Positions 7,168-16,713 of a stretch of DNA of 64,000 bases are shown piece by piece. Numbering within the stretch: position 1 is the stretch's first letter; every line of letters starts with the position of its first letter. This DNA is from Sphingomonas naasensis (GTDB lineage Bacteria; Pseudomonadota; Alphaproteobacteria; Sphingomonadales; Sphingomonadaceae), in the NCBI RefSeq assembly GCF_004792695.1, contig NZ_SRXU01000007.1, positions 150,985 through 214,984 on the forward strand, read 5' to 3'. Position numbers and translations under genes: made by a program. Below the pieces are notes generated by a model, which saw only the letters and a list, made by a program, of their open reading frames with translations, made no database searches and was not told the origin of the DNA.

Positions 7168-8348
7168 CAAGGCACTCCCTGAAGGGGTGCCGCCTCCCTA
7201 GCAGATCGCGGCTGCGGTGCCAGCCGGCGAAGGCCGATCAGCGGCCGCAGCCAGCCGGCCTCGCGGCCGCCGAGATAGAACAGCCAGCACCCGGCCACGG
7301 TTGCGGCGAGCAGCGCGACGAACTCGATCGCCGGCGGCAGCGCGAAGCGGAGCAGATACCAGCCGGTGACGACGATGATCGTCTGGTGGATGATGTAGAA
7401 GGGGAACACCGCCTCGGTCAGCGTCCGCCGCCACGCATGGTCGCGGTTCCAGAAGCGGTCGGCGAGCCCGATCAGCGCGACGATCGCGCACCAGCCCATC
7501 ACCAGCCGCGCCGCCGCGAAGGGCAGGCGGAGCGCCGTGTCGGGCGCCAGTCCGGTCATCCACGCCGCGAGGATCCCGGCGATCACGGCATAGCCGAGCA
7601 GCGCGAGCGCGCCGGCGAGCCGCCATTGGCGCCGGATCGCGGCCCAGGCCCGCGGCGCATCGGCGAGGAAGAAGCCGAAGGCGAAGGCGGGGAAATACAT
7701 TCGGTGCGCGGTCCAGTCGCCGATCAGCGCATGCGTCGGCTCGGCGCCGCGCGCGCTCACTGCCATGTGCACCGCCAGCCAGGCGAGCGGCACGAGCAGC
7801 AGCCCCGGCCCGCTCAGCAGATCGTCGGCGAAGCGCGCGAAGCTCGACCGCGCCGCGCCCGGCGTCAGCGCGAGGATCGCGGCGAGCGCGAGCGTATAGA
7901 CCCATAGATAGACGACGAACCAGAGATGCTGCCACGTCGGCAGCACGATCCCGTCGAGCGTTCCGAAGCGGAAATAGTCATGCGCCCAGAATTGCGCGAA
8001 GCTGCCGGCATAGCCGTGCTGGGTCACCAGCTCGATCCACGGCTGGGGCGGGATGATCAGCACCGCCGCGAACAAGGTCGGGACGATCAGCCGCGCGGTG
8101 CGGTCGCGCAGGAAACGCCCCATGCCCGCCGACTTGCCGAGCACCGCGGCGGTCGCGAAGCCCGATACGGTGAACAGCAGCGGCAGCCGCCACGCGTTGC
8201 TGGCGAGCATCGGAAATTCCACCCAGTCGAGCGGCTGCGCGGTCTTCACGTGCCAGCCCCACGGCACGAAGAACATGCCGATATGGTAGAGGATCAGCAG
8301 CGCGAACGCCCCGATCCGCAGCCAGTCCATCCCGTAATGCCGTTCCAT
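7167..8348 (-). CDS. Acyltransferase family 3 membrane protein (copy 1)
   Basis: A 393-residue polytopic protein with about ten membrane helices. It opens with RHYGMDWLRIGAFALLILYH, the usual start of acyltransferase-3 proteins with the catalytic His (LYH) in helix 1, and has the later motif AVFPFYIIHQTIIVV. Members such as OpgC acylate sugars or glucans in the envelope. GGGAGG precedes ATG 8348. First gene of the operon with asparaginase and DUF6624. A paralogue lies at 9120-10418; a LytTR regulator sits between them, divergent from this gene, and may control it. Confidence 0.9.
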   Translation of the reverse strand: MERHYGMDWLRIGAFALLILYHIGMFFVPWGWHVKTAQPLDWVEFPMLASNAWRLPLLFTVSGFATAAVLGKSAGMGRFLRDRTARLIVPTLFAAVLIIPPQPWIELVTQHGYAGSFAQFWAHDYFRFGTLDGIVLPTWQHLWFVVYLWVYTLALAAILALTPGAARSSFARFADDLLSGPGLLLVPLAWLAVHMAVSARGAEPTHALIGDWTAHRMYFPAFAFGFFLADAPRAWAAIRRQWRLAGALALLGYAVIAGILAAWMTGLAPDTALRLPFAAARLVMGWCAIVALIGLADRFWNRDHAWRRTLTEAVFPFYIIHQTIIVVTGWYLLRFALPPAIEFVALLAATVAGCWLFYLGGREAGWLRPLIGLRRLAPQPRSAREAAPLQGVP

Positions 8349-8438
8349 TGCGCTACCTCCCGTTGGTCGATGCGCAATCGGCTAGCGAGGCGCGATCGGG
8401 CCCGGTATCGAGATGGGAGAAGCGGCGGACGGGCTGGG

Positions 8439-9272
8439 ATGGGCGAAGACGGGGCAGGGACGAACGGCGGCGAAGGCGGGACGAGCGGCGAGGACCTCCG
8501 CCGCCGCCGGATCCTGTGGCTCGCGCTCGGGCTCGCCGCCTTTCTCGTCGTCCAGTCGATCGCCAATGTCGAATCGACCGTCGAGGATATGGCCAAGCTC
8601 GGCGTGATCGAAAGCCGCACGCATGTCTGGACGTGGCAGCTCACCAGCGTGGTGGTCTGGCTGGCGCTGATGCCGCTGCTCGGCTGGCTGGTCGCGCGGG
8701 TGCGCCCGCCGCGCTTCTCGTGGCCGGTCACGATCCTGCTCCACGCGCTCGCCACGGTGCCGGTGTCGCTGGTCCATGTCGTCGCGATGGTCGCGCTGCG
8801 CAAGCTCGCCTATGCGGCGGGGGGCGAAGGCTATGATTTCGGGCCGTGGCCGATGACCCTGCTCTACGAATATCGCAAGGACGTCGCGTCCTATCTGCTC
8901 GCGGTGCTGTTCCTCGCCTTCGCCCAGTGGCTGCTCGCGCGGCCGGCACCGGCCGCGGCCCCGCAGCGCGACATGTTGCTCGTCGCCGACGGCAGCGTCA
9001 CCCATCACGTGCCCCCCGATACGATCGAATCGGCCTCGGCGGCGGGCAATTATGTCGAGATCGTGTGGAGCGGGCGCGCCTTGCTCCACCGCGCCACGCT
9101 CGCGGCGCTGGCCGAACGGCTAGGCCCGGACTTCGTGCGCATCCATCGCGGGCGGATCGTCCGCCGCGCCGCGGTGCGCAGCATCGAGACCGACAAGAGC
9201 GGCGATTTCACCGTCACGCTCGAAAGCGGCGCCACGCTGCGCGGCAGCCGGCGCTATCGCGGCGGGCTTTGA
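8439..9272 (+). CDS. Membrane-anchored LytTR transcription regulator
   Basis: A 277-residue protein: an acidic/Gly N-terminus, about four membrane helices from residue 28 to 170, then a LytTR DNA-binding domain (about 180-277) with AAGNYVEIVW, LGPDFVRIHRGRIVR and the end SGATLRGSRRYRGGL. There is no receiver domain, so the membrane part is the likely sensor. It is divergent from acyltransferase copy 1 and overlaps the end of copy 2 by 153 bases. The ribosome site is weak, so the exact start is uncertain. Probable local regulator of the acyltransferases. Confidence 0.85.
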   Translation: MGEDGAGTNGGEGGTSGEDLRRRRILWLALGLAAFLVVQSIANVESTVEDMAKLGVIESRTHVWTWQLTSVVVWLALMPLLGWLVARVRPPRFSWPVTILLHALATVPVSLVHVVAMVALRKLAYAAGGEGYDFGPWPMTLLYEYRKDVASYLLAVLFLAFAQWLLARPAPAAAPQRDMLLVADGSVTHHVPPDTIESASAAGNYVEIVWSGRALLHRATLAALAERLGPDFVRIHRGRIVRRAAVRSIETDKSGDFTVTLESGATLRGSRRYRGGL

Positions 9273-10418
9273 GGCGAGCCCGATCAGCGGCCTGAGCCAG
9301 CCGATCCGCCGCCCCGCCGCATAGACCGCGAAGCACACCAGCGCGGTGCCCGAGAGCAGCAGCGTGAACTCGGCGAACGGCCCGAGCGCGAGCGGCAGCG
9401 TGTACCAGGCGATCAGCACGATCGCCGGATGATGGACGATGTAGAAGGGGAACACCGCCTCGGCGAGCGGCTTGCGCCAGCGATGGTCGCGGTTCCACCA
9501 GCGCTCGGCGACATGGAACAGCGCGACGATCATGCTCCACGCCATCGCCACGCGCGCCGCGCGGTCGAGCGCCATCCATGCGTGCGGCGGGATCGCGGTC
9601 CCCGGCCAGGCCAGCTCGACCGTGACGAGCACCGCGCCGGCGATCGCCGCCACGCCGAGCGCCGCCTTCCACAGCCGCGCGATCGCCGGCCAGAGCTGCG
9701 GCGCCCCGGCCAGCGCGAAGCCGAACAGGAAGATCGGGACATATTGGCTGTGCCCGCTCCAGTCGCTTGCCAGCCCCTGCCGTTCGGGGACGACGAACAG
9801 CAGCGCGAGCCGCAGCGTCGCCAGCCCGGCGATCGGCACCCAGAGCAGCCGCGGCCCTTGCGCCAGCCAGGCCGCGGCGCGGTCCAGCCACGCGGCCACC
9901 GCAGCGCCGCGCCAGCCGATCAGCGCGGCGAGCAGCAGCGTGTAGGTCGCGAGATAGGCGACGAACCAGAGATGCTCCCAGCTCGGGAACTCGCGCCCGT
10001 AGAAACTGCCCGCGCGCCAATAGTCGATTGCCCAGAAATGGAGGTAATTGTGCGGGTAGCCGGTCTCGAGCACGCGCACCCACATCTCGAGCGGCACCAC
10101 CGCCGCCATCCCGAAGCCGAGCGGCACCAGCAGCCGCAGCGCACGCGAGCGGGCAAAGGCCCGCGCGCCGCCCGATCGGTCGAACAGCTTGCGCGAGGCA
10201 TAGCCCGATACCGCGAACAGCAACGGCAGTCGCCACGGCGTCAGCAGCGCCATCGGGGCGATCAGCGCGGGATAGCTATGGGGGGTCTTGATCACCCACG
10301 CCCAGGGCGCGAACACCATCGCGACGTGATAGACGATCAGCAGGGCGAACGCGGCGATGCGCAGCCAATCCATGCCGTAATGGCGCTGACCCTGTATCAT
10401 CGGCGATGCCGCGCTCAT
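9120..10418 (-). CDS. Acyltransferase family 3 membrane protein (copy 2)
   Basis: A 432-residue paralogue of the protein at 7167: QRHYGMDWLRIAAFALLIVYH at the start and AVFPFYIVHHPAIVLIAW late, with about ten helices. The last 50 residues are hydrophilic, lack family features and lie opposite the LytTR-encoding end of the neighbouring gene (9120-9272). The overlap arises because no stop codon occurs earlier in this frame, and the extension is probably fortuitous. An alternative start lies at 10400. Likely modifies an envelope glycan or lipid; substrate unknown. Confidence 0.88.
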   Translation of the reverse strand: MSAASPMIQGQRHYGMDWLRIAAFALLIVYHVAMVFAPWAWVIKTPHSYPALIAPMALLTPWRLPLLFAVSGYASRKLFDRSGGARAFARSRALRLLVPLGFGMAAVVPLEMWVRVLETGYPHNYLHFWAIDYWRAGSFYGREFPSWEHLWFVAYLATYTLLLAALIGWRGAAVAAWLDRAAAWLAQGPRLLWVPIAGLATLRLALLFVVPERQGLASDWSGHSQYVPIFLFGFALAGAPQLWPAIARLWKAALGVAAIAGAVLVTVELAWPGTAIPPHAWMALDRAARVAMAWSMIVALFHVAERWWNRDHRWRKPLAEAVFPFYIVHHPAIVLIAWYTLPLALGPFAEFTLLLSGTALVCFAVYAAGRRIGWLRPLIGLASKPAAIAPAAAQRGAAFERDGEIAALVGLDAAHRGAADDPPAMDAHEVRA

Positions 10419-10439
10419 CGTTTCGGACCCGTTTCGCCT

Positions 10440-10467
10440 TTGCCGGCGGGCAAGCGCGCGCTATAAT
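10440..10467 (+). promoter_or_regulatory. Sigma-70-like promoter of the protease-nuclease gene
   Basis: TTGCCG at 10440-10445 and a perfect TATAAT at 10462-10467 are 16 bases apart. The small inverted repeat CTAAT/ATTAG (10477-10492) follows at the expected start of transcription. The leader to the ATG at 10554 is about 80 bases. Such a good -10 box is rare in this GC-rich sequence. Confidence 0.55.
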
Positions 10468-10553
10468 CCCGACTCTCTAATCAAAACATTAGTGGCCACC
10501 CGTCGCATGGCCGAATTCGCGTCTGTCGATTTCGCAGCATGGGGGGACGTCCG

Positions 10554-12518
10554 ATGGCCTCGATCGAGAATTCGCCAATCGCAATGCGGCCTGCGGTCGT
10601 CGAGGACGAAGCGGTCATTGCGGAAATCGCGCAGGCCGCCGCCCGGGCGCGTGCCGGCAGTCCGGCGGCCCGGCGCCGCGCCCGCGTCGTGCGCGCGAAG
10701 ACCGACAAGGATTTCGCCACGCGGCTCGGCTTCGTCGAACAGACGCAGAGCGACCCGAACGGCTTCGAGCGGATCATCGGCACCAGCAATCTGCTCGCGA
10801 TCAACTTTCTCGATCGCGGCAGGCGCTCGGCCGATGCGGTGTGCCGGATCAAGCTGCCGATGGAGGGCGGTCATGCCTATGGCACCGGCTTCCTGATCTC
10901 GCCGCGGCTGCTGATGACCAACAACCACGTCCTCGCCAGCGCTGCCGAGGCCGCGCAGGCCGAGGCCGAATTCGGCTATGAGCATGATCTCGACGGCGTG
11001 CTCGCGGATCCGGTCGGCTTCAACCTCGATCCGCATACGCTGTTCATCACCAGCGCCGAACTGGATGTGACGCTGGTGGCGGTGGCGGCGCTCGCCGAGA
11101 GCGGCAGGCCGCTCGATCGCTATGGCTGGCTCCCGCTGATCCCGATGACCGGCAAGGTCGTCGACGGCGAATGGGTATCGATCATCCAGCACCCCAATGG
11201 CGATCCGAAGCAGATCGCGATCCATGCCAGCCAGGTGCTCAAGACCGCCGCCTCAGGCCCCGGCGGCGATCGGTCCAATTTCCTGCATTACTCGACCGAT
11301 ACCGAGCCGGGCTCGTCGGGCTCTCCGGTGTTCAACGATCAGTGGCAGGTCGTCGCGCTCCATCACAAGGCGGTCCCGGCGCCGCAACGATCGGCCAATG
11401 CGCCGGTCGAATGGATCGCCAATGAAGGCGTGCGGATCAGCGCGATCTCGCGCTGGCTCGAGCGCAGCCGGTTCGAGGACGAGAACGCCCGGCGCGCGCT
11501 CGATCAGATCGGTCGCGCGATGGGCTTTCCGCCGCTGGTCGAGCCGGCGGTATCGGCATCCTCGCTCTGGCCGACCGAGCAATATGCCCCCTTCAGGCAA
11601 ACGCGCTGGAAGGACCCCGAAATCGGCTATCGCCCCGATTTTCTGAGCAAGGCGATCGACCTCGAGCCGATCTACCGGGCGCGTGCCAAAGCGGGCGACG
11701 TCGCGCCGCTGCGCGAAGGGGCGGGGCACGAGCTGCGCTATTTCCATTTCTCGGCATTGCTCCACGCCCGGCGGCATTTTCCGCTGATGACCGCGGTCAA
11801 TATCGACGGCGCCAATCTGGTCCGCCCCGCCGAGCGCAAGGACACCTGGCGGCAGGATGCCCGCATCGACCCCGAATATCAGCCCGACGACAATTTCTAC
11901 GTGCGCACCAGGGCCGAGGAGAAAGTCTATTTCAGCCGCGGGCATCTGGTGCGGCTGCTCGATCCCTGCTGGAGCCACGCCACCGATTCCGAGCAGCGCA
12001 AGGCCGACGGCATTCGCGGCATGGAGGACAGCTTCCATTTCACCAACGCCGCGCCGCAGGTGCAGAGCTACAATGACGAGGACTGGGGCAACCTCGAGGA
12101 TTATATCCTCGAAAAGGCCCAGAGCAGCACGCGCCGGCTGAGCGTCTTCACCGGCCCGATCTTCCGCGATCGGGATCCCTGGTACGGGCGGCAGCGCACC
12201 GGCGGGCCGTGGCAGATTCCGCTATCCTTCTGGAAGATCGCCGTGCTCCAGAAGACCGATACCCAGATCGTCGCCGCCGCCTTCATCGTCGGGCAGGTCG
12301 AGTATGTCCGGGCGCTCTACGAGGCCAAGATATATAGCGGGCTCAAGCCCTACTCGATCGAGGAGATCCGATCGCGCAAGCTGCAGACGACGATCGAGAC
12401 CGTCGAAAAGCAGACCGGGCTGGATTTCGGCGCGCTCAAGCGCTTCGACGCGGCCAATGCGCTCGAATCGACGCGTCGGACGCGCTGGATCGCACGGCTC
12501 GACGACATCTCGATCTAA
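10554..12518 (+). CDS. Trypsin-like protease fused to NUC1-type DNA/RNA endonuclease
   Basis: A 654-residue two-enzyme protein with no signal peptide. After about 80 helical residues comes a chymotrypsin-fold domain: [17 protein letters not shown] (His125), ELDVTLVAV (Asp171), [11 protein letters not shown] (Ser255). A NUC1-type nuclease occupies about residues 390-600: YFSRGHLVR with His464 in place of the usual DRGH, the Mg-binding Asn in FTNAAPQ, Glu in WGNLEDYI, and [16 protein letters not shown]. The usual Asp of DRGH is Ser here; the His, Asn and Glu remain. A cytoplasmic protease-nuclease pair fits a conflict or suicide effector, with the protease possibly releasing the nuclease. Start chosen by GGGGGGAC upstream. 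It stands alone behind its own promoter. Confidence 0.88.
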   Translation: MASIENSPIAMRPAVVEDEAVIAEIAQAAARARAGSPAARRRARVVRAKTDKDFATRLGFVEQTQSDPNGFERIIGTSNLLAINFLDRGRRSADAVCRIKLPMEGGHAYGTGFLISPRLLMTNNHVLASAAEAAQAEAEFGYEHDLDGVLADPVGFNLDPHTLFITSAELDVTLVAVAALAESGRPLDRYGWLPLIPMTGKVVDGEWVSIIQHPNGDPKQIAIHASQVLKTAASGPGGDRSNFLHYSTDTEPGSSGSPVFNDQWQVVALHHKAVPAPQRSANAPVEWIANEGVRISAISRWLERSRFEDENARRALDQIGRAMGFPPLVEPAVSASSLWPTEQYAPFRQTRWKDPEIGYRPDFLSKAIDLEPIYRARAKAGDVAPLREGAGHELRYFHFSALLHARRHFPLMTAVNIDGANLVRPAERKDTWRQDARIDPEYQPDDNFYVRTRAEEKVYFSRGHLVRLLDPCWSHATDSEQRKADGIRGMEDSFHFTNAAPQVQSYNDEDWGNLEDYILEKAQSSTRRLSVFTGPIFRDRDPWYGRQRTGGPWQIPLSFWKIAVLQKTDTQIVAAAFIVGQVEYVRALYEAKIYSGLKPYSIEEIRSRKLQTTIETVEKQTGLDFGALKRFDAANALESTRRTRWIARLDDISI

Positions 12519-12573
12519 GGCTCGCAACCGGCTGCCGCTGACGCTATATGGGCGCTGTCCACCGAGAGTAGCC

Positions 12574-13698
12574 ATGTCCGTACGCCCCTGGCGCGATATC
12601 GTCCGCCGTCCCAGCCGCCAGATCATGGTGGGCAATGTTCCCGTCGGCGGCGATGCGCCGGTCACCGTCCAGACGATGACCAATACCGCCACGTCCGACG
12701 CGAAGGCGACGATCGACCAGATCCGCCGCTGCGAGGAGGCGGGCGCCGACATCATCCGCGTCTCGTGCCCCGATGTGGAGAGCACCGCCGCGTTGAAGCA
12801 GATCGTCCGCGCCAGTCGCGTGCCGCTCGTTGCCGACATCCATTTCCACTACAAGCGCGCGCTCGAAGCCGCCGATGCCGGCGCCGCCTGCCTGCGGATC
12901 AATCCGGGCAACATCGGCTCGGCCGATCGCGTCAACGAAGTCGTCAACGCCGCCAAGGCCAATGGCTGCGCGATCCGCATCGGCGTCAATGCCGGCAGCC
13001 TCGAGAAGGATCTGCTCGAGAAGTACGGCGAGCCCTGCCCCGAGGCGCTGGTCGAGTCGGCGCTCGATCACATCAAGCTGCTTCAGGACCGCGACTTCCA
13101 CGAATTCAAGGTCGCGGTGAAGGCAAGCGACGTATTCCTCGCCGTCGCCGCCTATCAGCAGCTCGCCGACGCGGTCGATTGCCCGCTCCATCTCGGCATC
13201 ACCGAAGCCGGCGGGTTCGTCGGCGGCACGGTCAAGAGCGCGATCGGGATCGGCTCGCTGCTCTGGTTCGGGATCGGCGACACGATCCGCGTCAGCCTCT
13301 CGGCCGAGCCCGAGGAGGAAGTCCGCGTCGGCTTCGAGATCCTGAAGGCGCTCGGCATCCGCAATCGCGGCGTTCGGGTGGTGAGTTGCCCGAGCTGCGC
13401 GCGGCAGGGCTTCGACGTGATCCGCACCGTCCAGACGCTCGAGGAGCGGCTCCAGCACATCCGCATCCCGATGTCGCTGTCGGTGCTCGGCTGCGTCGTC
13501 AACGGCCCGGGCGAGGCGCGCGAGACCGATATCGGCCTCACCGGCGGCGGCAATGGCAAGCACATGGTCTATCTGTCGGGGGTGACCGATCATACCGTGT
13601 CGAGCGAGGACATGCTCGATCACATCGTCAAGCTCGTCGAGGCCAAGGCGGCCGAGATCGAGGCCGTGGAGAGCGCCGCCGCGCAAGCCGCGGAGTGA
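12574..13698 (+). CDS. ispG: 4-hydroxy-3-methylbut-2-enyl diphosphate synthase
   Basis: IspG reduces MEcPP to HMBPP in the MEP pathway of isoprenoid synthesis. The 374-residue protein has the TIM-barrel start [20 protein letters not shown] and VTVQTMTNT, the stretch [20 protein letters not shown], and the [4Fe-4S] cysteines in [13 protein letters not shown] and [17 protein letters not shown]. Length fits the bacterial short form. ATG 12574 starts the homologous part. It overlaps the following transporter gene (GTGA). Confidence 0.97.
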   Translation: MSVRPWRDIVRRPSRQIMVGNVPVGGDAPVTVQTMTNTATSDAKATIDQIRRCEEAGADIIRVSCPDVESTAALKQIVRASRVPLVADIHFHYKRALEAADAGAACLRINPGNIGSADRVNEVVNAAKANGCAIRIGVNAGSLEKDLLEKYGEPCPEALVESALDHIKLLQDRDFHEFKVAVKASDVFLAVAAYQQLADAVDCPLHLGITEAGGFVGGTVKSAIGIGSLLWFGIGDTIRVSLSAEPEEEVRVGFEILKALGIRNRGVRVVSCPSCARQGFDVIRTVQTLEERLQHIRIPMSLSVLGCVVNGPGEARETDIGLTGGGNGKHMVYLSGVTDHTVSSEDMLDHIVKLVEAKAAEIEAVESAAAQAAE

Positions 13699-14600
13699 AC
13701 CGTCCCGGCAGCCAGGTCGCCGCCGCGTTCGCGGCCGCTTGCGCCGGCATCGCGCTCTACGCGGTGATGGACGCGGTGATGAAGGGGCTGGTGCTCGCGA
13801 TCGGCGCCTTCGCCGCGCTGTTCTGGCGACTGGTCGCGGGGACTTTGCTCTCGGGCGTCCTCTACGGCTTCTCGCGCCCCAAATGGCCGCCGCTGGCCAC
13901 GATCCGCGTCCATTTCGCGCGCAGCGCCGTGGTCGCGGTGATGGCAATCGCCTTTTTCTGGGGAATCGGCCGCGTGCCGCTCGCCGAGGCGATCGCGCTG
14001 TCGTTCATCGCGCCGCTGATCGCGCTCGCTCTCGCCGCGATATTCCTCAAGGAGCAGATCGGCATGCGCTCGGTGCTGGCGTCGCTGCTCGGGCTCGTCG
14101 GGGTCGGCGTGATCCTCGCCGGACGGCTCGGCGCGACGCAGAGCGACGATGCGCTGCTCGGGATGGCCGCGATACTGCTCTCGGCGGTGTTCTACGCGAT
14201 CAACCTCGTGATCGCCCGGCATCAGGCGCAGATCGCGAAGCCGCTCGAGATCGCTGCATTCCAGAATGTGTTCGTCCTCGCGATCTTCTGCGTTCCGGCA
14301 CCGTTGCTGCTGCGCTTGCCCGAGGCGCAGCATCTGCCGGCGATCGCCGCCGCCGCTGGCCTTGCGATCGTCTCGCTGCTGCTGCTTTCCTGGGCCTATG
14401 CGCGCGCCGAGGCGCAGATATTGCTCACCGTCGAATATACCGCCTTCATCTGGGCCTCGCTCATGGGCTGGTGGGTGTTCGGCGAGAAGCTCACGCTTGC
14501 CACCGTGGCGGGCACCGTCCTGATCGTCGCCGGATGCCTACTCGTCGCGCGCAGGCAGCACAGCGGCGCCGCACCCGAAGCAGAGGCTGCCCTGCCATGA
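13695..14600 (+). CDS. EamA/DMT-family membrane transporter
   Basis: A 301-residue protein with about ten helices in two EamA repeats; the first contains [14 protein letters not shown] and [19 protein letters not shown], the second [19 protein letters not shown]. Such proteins export or import small metabolites; substrate cannot be told. GTG start overlaps the ispG stop, and the end overlaps the acetyltransferase start, so the four genes 12574-15073 are probably co-transcribed. Confidence 0.9.
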   Translation: MNRPGSQVAAAFAAACAGIALYAVMDAVMKGLVLAIGAFAALFWRLVAGTLLSGVLYGFSRPKWPPLATIRVHFARSAVVAVMAIAFFWGIGRVPLAEAIALSFIAPLIALALAAIFLKEQIGMRSVLASLLGLVGVGVILAGRLGATQSDDALLGMAAILLSAVFYAINLVIARHQAQIAKPLEIAAFQNVFVLAIFCVPAPLLLRLPEAQHLPAIAAAAGLAIVSLLLLSWAYARAEAQILLTVEYTAFIWASLMGWWVFGEKLTLATVAGTVLIVAGCLLVARRQHSGAAPEAEAALP

Positions 14601-15073
14601 TCGAGATCCGTCCCGCCACGCCCGCCGACGTGCCGCTGATCCTGCGGCTGGTGCGCGAGCTCGCCGAGTTTGAGCGCGAACCCGACGCGGTAAAGGCGAC
14701 CGAGCCGATGCTGGAGCAGGCGCTGTTCGGCGAACGCCCCGCCGCCGAGGCGGTGATCGCCGAAGTCGACGGTACGCCGGCCGGCTTCGCGCTGTTCTTC
14801 CAGAATTTCTCGACCTGGACCGGCCGCCCCGGAATCTATCTCGAGGATCTCTACGTCACCCCCGCCGCGCGCGGCGCCGGAGTCGGCACCGCGCTGCTGC
14901 GCCATCTCGCCGGGGTCGCGCTCGATCGCGGCTGCGGTCGGTTCGAATGGGCGGTGCTCGACTGGAACCAGCCGGCGATCGACTTCTATCGCGCGATGGG
15001 CGCGGTCGGCATGGACGAATGGCGCGTCCAGCGCGTCGCCGGCGATTCGCTCGCCCGGCTGGCGGGGCGCTAG
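14597..15073 (+). CDS. GNAT family N-acetyltransferase
   Basis: A 158-residue GNAT enzyme. The acetyl-CoA loop is in YVTPAARGAGVGTALLRHLA, preceded by the strand GIYLEDLY, and the end has WAVLDWNQPAIDFYRAMGA. The overall pattern, including the FFQNFSTWTGRPGIYLEDL segment, is closest to spermidine/thialysine acetyltransferases, suggesting an amine or amino acid substrate. Coupled by ATGA to the transporter. Confidence 0.92.
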   Translation: MIEIRPATPADVPLILRLVRELAEFEREPDAVKATEPMLEQALFGERPAAEAVIAEVDGTPAGFALFFQNFSTWTGRPGIYLEDLYVTPAARGAGVGTALLRHLAGVALDRGCGRFEWAVLDWNQPAIDFYRAMGAVGMDEWRVQRVAGDSLARLAGR

Positions 15074-15076
15074 GCG

Positions 15077-15394
15077 ATGGCCTGGGCCTGGCTGATCCTC
15101 GGCGGCCTGTTCGAAGTCGGCTTCACCACCTGCCTGCGCTTCGCCGACGGGTTCAGGAACGTCCCATGGACGCTCGGTTTCCTCGTCTCGGTGTCGCTGT
15201 CGATGCTCCTCCTCGACATCGCCGCCCGCACCATTCCGATGGGCACCGCCTATGCGGTGTGGACCGGCATCGGCGCGCTCGGTACGGTGATCATCGGCAT
15301 GATCTGGTTCGGGGAACCCTTCACAGTGACGCGCTCGCTGCTCATCCTCGGCGTGGTCGCCTGCATCGCGGGCCTCAAGCTCACCGCGCACTGA
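15077..15394 (+). CDS. sugE: Small multidrug resistance (SugE/Gdx-like) transporter
   Basis: A 105-residue four-helix protein with the essential proton-coupling Glu13 in LILGGLFEVGFT, followed by LRFADGF and, in helix 2-3, MGTAYAVWTGIGALGTVIIG. Subtype assignment to Gdx/SugE (guanidinium export) rather than EmrE is from the N-terminal pattern and is moderate. No partner subunit gene is adjacent. Ends on the start of the next gene (TGATG). Confidence 0.85.
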   Translation: MAWAWLILGGLFEVGFTTCLRFADGFRNVPWTLGFLVSVSLSMLLLDIAARTIPMGTAYAVWTGIGALGTVIIGMIWFGEPFTVTRSLLILGVVACIAGLKLTAH

Positions 15395-15750
15395 TGGCCG
15401 TCGACGAGGGCCTTGTCGCATGGGTGACCGAGGCGCTCGAGCCGGTCGGCAGCGTGACGATGCGCCGGATGATGGGCGGCGCGACGCTGTACATCGACGG
15501 CACGATCTTCGGAATCGTCCATGACGGCGAGCTCTGGTTCAAGGCCGATGCCGAGAGCAACGCGCTCTGGGACGAGGCGGGGCATCGCGAACGGTTCACC
15601 GTGATGTTCTCGACCGGCATGTCCGACACGATGAATTACCGCCGCGCGCCGAGCGACGTGTACGACGATGCCGATGCGATGCGCGAATGGGCTGCCCACG
15701 CCATCGCCGCCGGCATGCGCGCGCCGAAGAAGAAGCCGAAGAAGCGCTAA
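15394..15750 (+). CDS. TfoX N-terminal domain protein
   Basis: A 118-residue protein with the TfoX/Sxy N-terminal pattern: MRRMMGGATLYIDGTIFGIV, HDGELWFKAD and MNYRRAPSDVYDDADAM. It ends in a lysine-rich tail KKKPKKR. The C-terminal TfoX domain is absent, as in most alphaproteobacterial members, whose role is not established. Shares one base with the sugE stop. Confidence 0.9.
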   Translation: MAVDEGLVAWVTEALEPVGSVTMRRMMGGATLYIDGTIFGIVHDGELWFKADAESNALWDEAGHRERFTVMFSTGMSDTMNYRRAPSDVYDDADAMREWAAHAIAAGMRAPKKKPKKR

Positions 15751-15896
15751 TCCCTCTCCCCTTGTGGGAGAGGGAGGGAGCCGATGAAATCGGCGGAAGG
15801 GTGAGGGGGAGTGTGTCCTACCAGACCTCCCCCTCATCCTTCCCACTCGATTTCATCGAGTGGGCCCCTTCCTTTCCCACAAGGGGAGAAGGAGGA
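15751..15896. repeat. Inverted intergenic repeat
   Basis: TCCCTCTCCCCTTGTGGGAG just after the tfoX stop is mirrored by TTCCCACAAGGGGAGAAGG at the far end. Inner arms around GATGAAATCG and CGATTTCATCG also pair. It fills the convergent space between the TfoX and DUF1345 genes and may end both transcripts. Confidence 0.8.
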
Positions 15897-15900
15897 GTAC

Positions 15901-16545
15901 CTATCCCCCCAGCACGTTGATCGTGAACGCGACGATGCCGAGGTTGAACACGAACGCCGCGAGGCAGTGCAAGGTCACCACCTTGCGGATCCCCCGGTCG
16001 GTGACGCTGACGTCGCTGGTCTGGAAGGTCATGCCGAGGCAGAAGGCGAAATAGACGAAGTCCCAGTAATCGGGCTCGGGCTCTTCGGGGAATTCGAGGC
16101 CGGCGGCGTCGCCGCCGTCGCCCGAGCGATAATAGAGATGCGCATAGTGCAGCGCGAAGATCGTGTTGCTGAACACCCAGCTCAACACCAGCGTCCCGAC
16201 GATCAGCGCGATCGCGCGCCCATCGGGCGCATCGCCCTGCATCAGCTCGCTGGCGACTGCGACGAGGACGACGAGGCTCACTGCGAAGGTCAGGAAGAGC
16301 AGCAGCAGCCGGTTGGCGTCGTTGAGCCGCGCCGAGCGGCGCATGTCGTCCGAGCGGTGGCCGAGCAGCGGCAGCACCGCGAGCAGGAACACCACCGCCC
16401 CGGCATCGAACCCGAGCATCGCTCCGGTGCGCAGCCCGAAGGCGGGGATCGCGAAGAACAGCGCGATCGCAGTGGCGGCGAGGAACAGCAGGAAGCGCGG
16501 CGGGGCAATCAGGTTGCCGATCGCACGTGGGGGATCGGTGGTCAT
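15901..16545 (-). CDS. DUF1345 family membrane protein
   Basis: A 214-residue protein with five or six membrane helices. The conserved C-terminal block reads YWDFVYFAFCLGMTFQTSDV, followed by VTDRGIRKVVTLHCLAAFVFN, the hallmark of DUF1345. HAHL-like residues (ALHYAHLYY) precede it. Function of the family is unknown; single-gene unit. Confidence 0.88.
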   Translation of the reverse strand: MTTDPPRAIGNLIAPPRFLLFLAATAIALFFAIPAFGLRTGAMLGFDAGAVVFLLAVLPLLGHRSDDMRRSARLNDANRLLLLFLTFAVSLVVLVAVASELMQGDAPDGRAIALIVGTLVLSWVFSNTIFALHYAHLYYRSGDGGDAAGLEFPEEPEPDYWDFVYFAFCLGMTFQTSDVSVTDRGIRKVVTLHCLAAFVFNLGIVAFTINVLGG

Positions 16546-16585
16546 CAGACCAGCCTAGAGCTTGATCCAGCCGGTTGAAAGCAGC

Positions 16586-16689
16586 CTGTTCCCGGCGAAG
16601 GCCGGGGCCCAGTTGCCATGCCGTCGGAGAGGATGGTCTTCGCTCGCCGGGTTCGTCGATCCTGGGCCCCGGCCTTCGCCGGGGAACAG
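16586..16689. repeat. Long-armed inverted repeat
   Basis: CTGTTCCCGGCGAAGGCCGG (16586 onward, arm about 27 bases) is matched by its near-perfect complement ending at 16689. The arms could form a strong stem around an unrelated 50-base middle. Lies between the DUF1345 gene's start and ppa's stop. Confidence 0.85.
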
Positions 16690-16713
16690 GTGCAAGCGAA
16701 CCCGGCCAGTGCC

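Noticed and set aside
7926..8438. Extension of the LytTR gene upstream of 8439
   Set aside because: It is antisense to the acyltransferase coding sequence and has no regulator-like content; ATG 8439 gives a sensible membrane protein.
12304..12573. N-terminal extension of IspG
   Set aside because: It overlaps the end of the protease-nuclease gene; homology to IspG begins after ATG 12574.
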